NCBI GenBank assembly: GCA_003489165.1
Contig: DNJG01000039.1
Coordinates: forward strand, 1 to 10,118
DNA length: 10,118 bases
From: Nitrospinota bacterium
Lineage (GTDB): Bacteria; Nitrospinota; Nitrospinia; UBA9942
Direction of reading: 5' to 3'
The notes under the pieces are model-generated. The model searched no databases. It was not told where the DNA came from and was given only the letters and a program-made list of their open reading frames with translations. The position numbers were made by a program, and so were the translations under genes. Shown here piece by piece: positions 5,343-10,118 of this stretch; positions within the stretch are counted from its first letter, which is position 1; each line of letters begins with the position of its first letter.

Positions 5343-6998
5343 TTATTTTTTCTCAACAAAGGCATTTGAGACATCAACCCTGTATCTGCCAACTGTAACG
5401 ATTCCCCTATTATTAACTAATGAATTATCTGTAACAGGGTCTCTCCACCAGCTTTCCAGACGGGCTTCAGATTTATCTTTTGGAGAGTAATAAACCCCCT
5501 CCTTATGATTGCCCTCAAAAAAATATATACGGCTTCCAAGTTGAAGCTCCGACGCAGCGGCCGATCTTACGGCTTTAAAAAACTTACTCCACACCTTTTG
5601 ACCATCATGATACATGAGAAATTCACCTTCAGGGTTTGTTGCCGTAGGACGGGTAACCATTTTCCCGACTCTTCCATTCTCATCTCTGTCGCCGGAAAAC
5701 ACAAGATATTCATCCGCTTCAAAGAAAGACGATGTTTCCTGCGCAGCAGGAACTGGTGGTGAGGGCTGAGCTGCTGGAGGTGAAGACGGTGGCGTCGACA
5801 TTGTCTTTGCCGATACTGCCCCACCTAAACTTACCTCTACTGTATTTGCACTTGCACCTATTACCTTTACAGGAATGCCTCCAAAGTTCTTCCTTGCAAT
5901 CTCGTCTGATAGCTGTTGGGCATTACCCTTCATCTCTACATCAAGGACTGCTATCCCCCCCTCAAGACTCCTCTGATAGATTGCCTGAACACCCCTTATC
6001 TGCCCCTGAATTATATCCTTAAACTTTACAAAGTCAGAATATTCTCCAATACCTCTGACTGTTAATTGAATTAAGCCGCCGCCAGATACCTCACCGCTCC
6101 ATTTTGCAATAATCTGGTCAATAATCTTTCCTGACGCCTCTCTTGCTGCCTTTTCCAATGCCTCTGTCCCGCCTGTCACTTCAGATATATTTCTGCTTAC
6201 ACCATGCCCCCTTGCAGAGCCTAAGACTGCCCCGTTGTCAACCCTTAAAGCGCTGGCTGTAATATCTGCTATATACGACCCTACTTTACTGCCTGTATTT
6301 CGTGGTCCCTCTTTTGCCAGTGCCTTACCTTTGACGATTACTTCGGCACCCAACTGTTTTCCGACACTAATTGCCCCTGCATCTGTCAGGTCAGCAATTT
6401 TGTAGGCATTGGATACCTCTATCTTTCCTGTGGCAACTGATGAATCTACCACATTAAATCCCTTATTCAGAAATTCCTCTTTCAGGGCTGTCTCAGAGGC
6501 AGCCATATCATAATGCTGTCCCTTAAATTCGCTCTTTCCATGCCACCAGAACATATAAAACTCCTGCCCTATGTTCTGTTCGGCAATCATAAAGAGAACC
6601 CTCGGTTTCTGAGCCCTCTGCATGAGAATTCCGAGAGCACCCAGGTCATTTTTCAAATCTCCGAGGTTAACAATTGCAGTGATAGTTACCTGATAGAGTT
6701 CTGGTGAAGGTGATTCGCTTACAACCTTATAGTTTTGAATATAACCCTGGCTTTTTGTTAAGATACTATCCCGTATCAACTGATAATTCTCAACAACTGT
6801 CTCTGACGAAACCATTGTCCCGACTGCCTGCTCTACAGCCTTTCTAAGTGCATCGTTTAATGCTGTATCCCTTGCTATCGCCTTATCACCCTGTAAGACA
6901 GCGGCTACACCTGTAGCAGTTACATCCTGCGATTGTGCGAAGCTTTGTGAATATGAAAACAGAATGGCGAGAAGAAACAATAAAATACCCTTTTTCAT
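5343..6998 (-). CDS. Secreted FlgT-like multidomain protein (first gene of the envelope cluster)
   Basis: This encodes 551 aa with signal peptide MKKGILLFLLAILFSYSQ, cleavage probably after SFA (~21). Residues ~25-112 match the FlgT N-terminal domain: VTATGVAAV, IARDTALNDALRKAVEQAVG, SSETVVENYQLIRDSILTKS, GYIQNYKVV, then VTITAIVNL. Residues ~131-300 form a middle domain (KPRVLFMIAEQNI, LGAEVIVKGKAL, ALRVDNGAVLGSARG) like the TolB/CsgG-type fold of the FlgT middle domain. Residues ~308-392 form a small alpha/beta domain (LIQLTVRGI, GVQAIYQRSLEGGIAVLDVE). A Pro-rich linker (~401-420) leads to a C-terminal domain (~428-548) rich in Trp, Tyr and Arg (GQKVWSKFF, ARLESWW) that I cannot name. FlgT in Vibrio builds the flagellar H ring, but no flagellar gene is seen here. 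AGGAGG precedes the ATG, and the promoter at 7051-7079 lies upstream. Confidence 0.8.
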   Translation of the reverse strand: MKKGILLFLLAILFSYSQSFAQSQDVTATGVAAVLQGDKAIARDTALNDALRKAVEQAVGTMVSSETVVENYQLIRDSILTKSQGYIQNYKVVSESPSPELYQVTITAIVNLGDLKNDLGALGILMQRAQKPRVLFMIAEQNIGQEFYMFWWHGKSEFKGQHYDMAASETALKEEFLNKGFNVVDSSVATGKIEVSNAYKIADLTDAGAISVGKQLGAEVIVKGKALAKEGPRNTGSKVGSYIADITASALRVDNGAVLGSARGHGVSRNISEVTGGTEALEKAAREASGKIIDQIIAKWSGEVSGGGLIQLTVRGIGEYSDFVKFKDIIQGQIRGVQAIYQRSLEGGIAVLDVEMKGNAQQLSDEIARKNFGGIPVKVIGASANTVEVSLGGAVSAKTMSTPPSSPPAAQPSPPVPAAQETSSFFEADEYLVFSGDRDENGRVGKMVTRPTATNPEGEFLMYHDGQKVWSKFFKAVRSAAASELQLGSRIYFFEGNHKEGVYYSPKDKSEARLESWWRDPVTDNSLVNNRGIVTVGRYRVDVSNAFVEKK

Positions 6999-7050
6999 GA
7001 AACCTCCTTAATATAGGCACAGATATATGATTATTTAGAAATGCGTTTAT

Positions 7051-7079
7051 AATCTACTTTCATAAATCCAAAAAGTCAA
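7051..7079 (-). promoter_or_regulatory. Sigma70-like promoter of the FlgT/GNA1162/CsgG cluster
   Basis: On the minus strand, -35 TTGACT (7074-7079) and -10 TAGATT (7051-7056) are separated by 17 bp. The hexamers match the consensus at 5 of 6 and 4 of 6 positions. Transcription would begin near 7044, giving a leader of about 45 nt with AGGAGG just before the ATG at 6998. No other comparable promoter is seen in the cluster. Confidence 0.6.
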
Positions 7080-7120
7080 GCAAATTTCATCAGCATTTTA
7101 TATTAGGAAATTATAAAATT

Positions 7121-7202
7121 AACCACAGGTAAACACAGATGAACACTGATAGAATAAGGGAAAAAAGTTTTTATCTGTGTTAATCTGTGTCCATCTGTGG
7201 TT
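7121..7202. repeat. 10-bp-phased inverted repeat (AACCACAGNT-type), possible hypE terminator
   Basis: The left arm 7121-7150 is three 10-bp units (aaccacaggt, aaacacagat, gaacactgat). The right arm 7173-7202 is three 10-bp units in the opposite sense (atctgtgtta, atctgtgtcc, atctgtggtt). The arms are complementary at 25 of 30 positions around a 22-bp loop. It lies 18 nt past the hypE stop, and the minus strand continues into AATTTTATAATTT, so it could also end hypE transcription. I have seen this sequence type dispersed in many bacterial genomes; its origin is unclear to me. Confidence 0.88.
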
Positions 7203-7219
7203 TCATCAAGTTTTTGTTC

Positions 7220-8233
7220 TTAGCATATCCTCGGCAATTGCTCTCCTGATGGCATATCGACAATTCTTGTGCCTCCGACAACCGTTTTTAATGCAACAAT
7301 ATCCTTTGGAGAAGATACTATCTCTCCAATTGACTTTGCCTCCTTCCCATGGGGATGATTTTTCATAATATTTAAAACCTTATCTTTATCCTTTGATGAA
7401 ACAATAACCACCACCTTCCCTTCATTTGCAATATAGAGGGGATCAAATCCGAGGATATCAGAGACAGACCTTACTTCATCCCTTATTGGTATCTCTGTTT
7501 CATCAAGGAGTATTCCCCACTCCATTCCATTTGTAAATTCGTTAAGAGTTGCTGCAAGCCCCCCTCTTGTCGGGTCTCTCATGAATTTTATATCTGCTCC
7601 AGATTCAAGAACAGCCATTATAAGGCTGTTCAATGGCTTGCAATCACTCTCTATCTCTGATTCAAGCTCTATTCCCTCTCTTTTTGAGAGGACAGATATT
7701 CCATGGTCTCCTATAGTGCCATTTATAATAATACTGTCACCGTCTTTAATCCTCTCCCTCTGAAGTTCAATACCATCCATGACTAAACCGATACCAGCAG
7801 TATTTATATAGATTTTATCAGCAGCTCCCTTTTCAACCACCTTTGTATCCCCAGTTACAATCTGGACACCTGCCTCTAAAGCGGTTTTTTTCATTGATAA
7901 TATAATCTTCTCAAGAGTTTTATATTCAAATCCTTCTTCAATAATCAGCCCGCATGAGATAAATAGTGGTCTTGCACCCGTAACAGAGAGGTCGTTGATA
8001 GTTCCAGCAACAGCAAGTTTTCCTATATCGCCGCCAGAAAAGAATAATGGCTTGACCACATAAGAGTCTGTAGTAAATGCAATTCTATTTGTTCCAAATG
8101 TAAGAATTGCTGAATCTGTCAGCGGTGAAAGAAATGGGTTATTAAATTCTTTTAGAAAAAGTTCCTTTATAAGTTTTTGAGATGGCTCTCCGCCGCTTCC
8201 GTGAGCGAGAGTTACCCTTTCAATTTTATTCAT
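7220..8233 (-). CDS. hypE: Hydrogenase maturation protein HypE
   Basis: This encodes 337 aa, about the usual HypE length. HypE works with HypF in the cytoplasm: it accepts a carbamoyl group on its C-terminal Cys and dehydrates it to a thiocyanate, the source of the CN ligands of the [NiFe]-hydrogenase iron. The family marks are present: TLAHGSGG (~8-15), DSAILTFG (~40-47), AFTTDSYVVKPLFFSGGDIG (~52-71), AGTINDLSVTGARPL (~76-90), VTGDTKVV (~126-133), NGTIGDHGISVLSKREG (~171-187), RDPTRGGLAATLNE (~219-232), and the C-terminal PRIC ending in Cys337. The full set of motifs and the intact Cys suggest a working enzyme. No hydrogenase or other hyp gene is visible. It lies 117 nt downstream of gpmI, separated by a repeat. 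No SD precedes the ATG, but TATAAT lies 5 nt upstream. The start matches the family N-terminus, so a longer form is unlikely. Confidence 0.97.
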   Translation of the reverse strand: MNKIERVTLAHGSGGEPSQKLIKELFLKEFNNPFLSPLTDSAILTFGTNRIAFTTDSYVVKPLFFSGGDIGKLAVAGTINDLSVTGARPLFISCGLIIEEGFEYKTLEKIILSMKKTALEAGVQIVTGDTKVVEKGAADKIYINTAGIGLVMDGIELQRERIKDGDSIIINGTIGDHGISVLSKREGIELESEIESDCKPLNSLIMAVLESGADIKFMRDPTRGGLAATLNEFTNGMEWGILLDETEIPIRDEVRSVSDILGFDPLYIANEGKVVVIVSSKDKDKVLNIMKNHPHGKEAKSIGEIVSSPKDIVALKTVVGGTRIVDMPSGEQLPRIC

Positions 8234-8238
8234 AGGAG

Positions 8239-8244
8239 ATTATA
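8239..8244 (-). promoter_or_regulatory. TATAAT hexamer immediately before hypE (possible leaderless start)
   Basis: TATAAT on the minus strand ends 5 nt before the hypE ATG. If used as a -10, the mRNA would begin at or next to the start codon. No convincing -35 is seen 17 bp upstream (GTAATC). Chance occurrence in AT-rich DNA is a real alternative. Confidence 0.3.
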
Positions 8245-8247
8245 TAT

Positions 8248-8325
8248 CCGCAGATTTTGCAGATTACCGCAGATTAAAACAAAATATTTTTTTAACAAAT
8301 CTGTGAAAATCTGTGTAATCTGCGG
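8248..8325. repeat. 9-bp-phased inverted repeat (cgcagatt-type)
   Basis: The left arm 8248-8275 repeats a (c/t)gcagatt word about every 9 bp three times. The right arm 8298-8325 repeats aatctg(t/c)g in the opposite sense three times. The arms are complementary at 22 of 28 positions around a 22-bp AT-rich centre. It fills the gap between gpmI and hypE and could fold into a long imperfect hairpin in the transcript. The word resembles, but is not the same as, the 10-bp unit at 7121-7202. Confidence 0.85.
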
Positions 8326-8350
8326 TTACAGTTTAGTTTTTATTCTTCTT

Positions 8351-9889
8351 TTATACAATCAGGCTCTTGCCTGTCATTTCAACAGGTTTTTCTATATTTA
8401 AGAGTTTCAATATTGTAGGTGCTATATCTGCAAGTCTGCCCCCATCACTTAATCGCGTTCCCACGCTATGAGTGGGAACGCTGACCCAGTAAAATGGGAC
8501 AGGGTTTGTTGTGTGGGCAGTAATAGGCTCACCCTTCTCATCAATCATGTCTTCAATATTTCCGTGATCTGATGTAATGAGAATATCCCCTCGGTTTTTG
8601 AGGGCAGCATCAATAATCCTCCCTACACATTCATCCACAACTTCAACAGCTTTTACAGCGGCATCAAATATCCCCGTGTGTCCCACCATATCAGGATTGG
8701 CAAAGTTGACAATTATCATAGGATAGCTCTCTGACTCAACAGCCCTTAAGACCTCTGCCGTAACTTCTCTTGCACTCATATCAGGTTTTAAATCATAAGT
8801 AGAGACCTTTGGAGAGGAGACGAGGATTCTGTCTTCTCCGTTATATGGCTCTTCAATCCCGCCGTTAAAAAAGAAAGTTACATGGGCATACTTTTCAGTC
8901 TCAGCAGTCCTGAATTGCCTTATCCCTTTTCTGCCTAAGATTTCTCCAAGGCCATTTCGAGGTATGTTAGGGGGGAAGGCAAGCGGGAGTCCAAATCTTA
9001 CATCATATTCCGTAAGACAGGTGATATATAATTTTAAATTTCTATCACCGCGTTCAAACTCCTTAAAATCAGTTTCATTTAATGCCCTGATAATCTGTCT
9101 CGCCCTGTCTGACCTGAAATTGTAAAATATTACAGAGTCTCCATCTTTGATTGCCCCTATAGGTTTGTCATTGCCATCAACAATTACTGCAGGTATCATA
9201 AACTCATCAATAACCTGATTTTCATAAGACCTCTGTAATGCCTCTTCTGCACTCACAGCATTATTTCCAATCCCGTGAACAATGGCATCATACGCCTTTT
9301 TAGTCCTCTCCCATCTATTGTCCCTGTCCATCCCATAATACCTTCCCATAATGCTTGCAATCTTCCCTATTTTTAATCCTTTGAGTTTTGCATTAAGGTC
9401 TGATATGTATTTTAAGGCACTCTTTGGAGGCGTATCCCTTCCATCTAAAAAAGGGTGCATAAACAGATTTTTTACATTATTTCTCTTTGCCATTTCAATA
9501 AGTGCAAATATATGGTCAATGTGGCTGTGGACACCCCCGTCTGAAAGGAGCCCCATGAGGTGAAGTGATGAGCCATTCCTTTTTGCATGTTCCATTGCGT
9601 TTAATAAGACCCTGTTGGAGAAAAAACTTCCATCCTTTACAGAATTTGAAATCCTTGGTAGTTCCTGATAGACAACCCTTCCAGCCCCAATGTTAAGGTG
9701 ACCAACCTCAGAGTTTCCCATCTGTCCCTCTGGAAGACCCACCTCAAGCCCTGATGCCTGAATAAGTGTATAGGGGAATTCTCTATCAAGTCTGTCAAAG
9801 GTGGGTGTCTTTGCATGGAGTATAGCATTGCCAAATTTTTCCTTCTTATAACCCCACCCATCCATTATGATTAAGACGACAGAACTCAT
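8351..9889 (-). CDS. gpmI: 2,3-bisphosphoglycerate-independent phosphoglycerate mutase
   Basis: This encodes 512 aa, the usual length. It interconverts 3- and 2-phosphoglycerate in glycolysis/gluconeogenesis in the cytoplasm with two metal ions (usually Mn2+) and a phosphoserine intermediate. Family marks in order: IIMDGWG (metal Asp10), GQMGNSEVGHLNIGAGR with catalytic Ser60, SDGGVHSHIDH (~117-126), DGRDTPP (~149-155), GRYYGMDRDNRWER (~182-195), FYNFRSDRARQI, FANPDMVGHTG, ITSDHGNIEDM and TAHTTNPVPF. All expected metal and active-site motifs are intact. The ATG at 9889 gives the family N-terminus. A TTG two codons upstream (9895) has a GAGG 10 nt before it and is the alternative. Residues ~470-479 (SVPTHSVGTR) are encoded by an inserted-looking palindrome in the variable loop between NPVPF and GGRLADIAPT. 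Confidence 0.97.
   Translation of the reverse strand: MSSVVLIIMDGWGYKKEKFGNAILHAKTPTFDRLDREFPYTLIQASGLEVGLPEGQMGNSEVGHLNIGAGRVVYQELPRISNSVKDGSFFSNRVLLNAMEHAKRNGSSLHLMGLLSDGGVHSHIDHIFALIEMAKRNNVKNLFMHPFLDGRDTPPKSALKYISDLNAKLKGLKIGKIASIMGRYYGMDRDNRWERTKKAYDAIVHGIGNNAVSAEEALQRSYENQVIDEFMIPAVIVDGNDKPIGAIKDGDSVIFYNFRSDRARQIIRALNETDFKEFERGDRNLKLYITCLTEYDVRFGLPLAFPPNIPRNGLGEILGRKGIRQFRTAETEKYAHVTFFFNGGIEEPYNGEDRILVSSPKVSTYDLKPDMSAREVTAEVLRAVESESYPMIIVNFANPDMVGHTGIFDAAVKAVEVVDECVGRIIDAALKNRGDILITSDHGNIEDMIDEKGEPITAHTTNPVPFYWVSVPTHSVGTRLSDGGRLADIAPTILKLLNIEKPVEMTGKSLIV
8455..8481. repeat. 27-bp palindromic element inside gpmI
   Basis: Perfect 10-bp arms gcgttcccac (8455-8464) and gtgggaacgc (8472-8481) flank a 7-nt loop (gctatga). 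The arms are clearly more GC-rich than the gene around them. On the minus strand the element is read in frame as residues 470-479 of GpmI, without a stop. A very similar GTTCCCACGC...GCGTGGGAAC palindrome is known to me as a dispersed small repeat in many bacterial genomes. Confidence 0.88.
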
Positions 9890-9898
9890 ATACAAGAA

Positions 9899-9904
9899 AT
9901 TATA
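9899..9904 (-). promoter_or_regulatory. TATAAT hexamer just before gpmI
   Basis: TATAAT on the minus strand lies 9 nt before the ATG at 9889, which would place the transcript start within about 2-3 nt of the start codon. The -35 position (GTGGTT at 17 bp) is weak. The overlapping GAGG (9906-9909) is an alternative SD for the TTG at 9895. Confidence 0.3.
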
Positions 9905-9921
9905 ACCTCAAATTATGTATT

Positions 9922-9951
9922 AACCACTGATTAATACGGACAAATACAGAT
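9922..9951. repeat. Half copy of the 10-bp-phased AACCAC repeat
   Basis: Three 10-bp units (aaccactgat, taatacggac, aaatacagat) correspond to the left arm of the element at 7121-7150. No matching opposite arm is seen in the window. It lies upstream of gpmI. Confidence 0.7.
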
Positions 9952-10118
9952 AAAACAAACAATTAACCGAAATAATTAATTATTTTTAGAATAAACTGTT
10001 CTAACCTGTCTTTTATGATATTCCCGTTATAAGAAAATAGCAACAGATTTTGGGGTATGTCCAATTTTATTGTGTGACATAATTTTATTGTGTTATGTTG
10101 TCAACAAATAGAAATGTC
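9952..10118. other. Non-coding right edge with an 18-bp direct repeat
   Basis: No supported gene is seen in this AT-rich stretch. It holds a 14-bp perfect palindrome (aataattaattatt, 9971-9984). Near the edge, aattttattgtgt occurs at 10063-10075 and again 18 bp later at 10081-10093. The second copy is followed by ttatgttgtca, which forms an imperfect inverted repeat with tgacataa (10075-10082). Repeated terminal motifs of this kind occur at the ends of some insertion sequences, but no transposase frame is visible. Confidence 0.45.

Noticed and set aside
5343..6998. FlgT-like gene taken as part of a flagellar locus
   Set aside because: No other flagellar gene is in the window, and the protein has an extra C-terminal domain after a Pro-rich linker, so a flagellar role is not assumed.
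7220..8233. HypE gene considered as SelD or another PurM/ThiL-family enzyme
   Set aside because: The superfamily is shared, but AGTINDLS, RDPTRGG and especially the C-terminal PRIC ending in Cys are specific to HypE, and the N-terminal Cys/Sec region of SelD is absent.
8360..8373. Small inverted repeat (caggc/gcctg) at the end of gpmI as a terminator
   Set aside because: The stem is only 5 bp, overlaps the last codons and is not followed by a T-run.
9971..9984. 14-bp palindrome aataattaattatt as an operator
   Set aside because: Made only of A and T in AT-rich DNA, single copy and far from a clear promoter; chance is a sufficient explanation.

Overview
The window is AT-rich, and every gene I can support lies on the minus strand, so it reads right to left. 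It comes from a Gram-negative (diderm) bacterium: three proteins carry a lipobox, two more have ordinary signal peptides, and the main cluster encodes relatives of outer-membrane/periplasmic assembly factors (CsgG, GNA1162, FlgT, LPP20). Codon use is AT-biased (many ATA, AAA and TTT codons). The gene set and intergenic repeats remind me of uncultured Nitrospirota- or Desulfobacterota-like lineages, but the sequence alone does not fix the phylum.

Right part (about 7200-10118): gpmI (cofactor-independent phosphoglycerate mutase, complete) is followed by hypE (hydrogenase maturation protein, complete, ending in the functional Cys). Neither has a good Shine-Dalgarno (SD) sequence at its normal start, and each has a TATAAT hexamer immediately upstream. 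A 27-bp perfect stem-loop palindrome is built in frame into the gpmI coding sequence.

Left part (1-7079): a sigma70-like promoter (TTGACT-17-TAGATT) precedes a six-gene co-directional cluster. In order of transcription it encodes a secreted FlgT-like multidomain protein, a GNA1162/DUF799-type lipoprotein, a CsgG-type lipoprotein with a FlgT-C-like tail, a secreted LPP20/FlgT-N-like protein, a TPR-SLH lipoprotein, and a secreted NHL-propeller/FN3 protein. The last is cut by the window edge just as a CsgG-like motif begins. No flagellar gene and no curli subunit is visible. I read the cluster as a non-flagellar, non-curli envelope assembly or export locus built from CsgG-fold and FlgT-type parts; its substrate is not visible here.

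Nearly every gap wider than about 50 bp holds a short-period repeat or palindrome: a 7-bp tandem array, an 8-bp-phased inverted array, a 9-bp-phased inverted array, a 10-bp-phased inverted array plus a separate half copy, and a 15-bp-arm hairpin. Three of these sit inside the operon and widen junctions that are otherwise 13-24 bp. There are no tRNA or rRNA genes, no CRISPR array, and no complete insertion sequence. The last 60 bp at the right edge hold an 18-bp direct repeat that could be the end of a mobile element.
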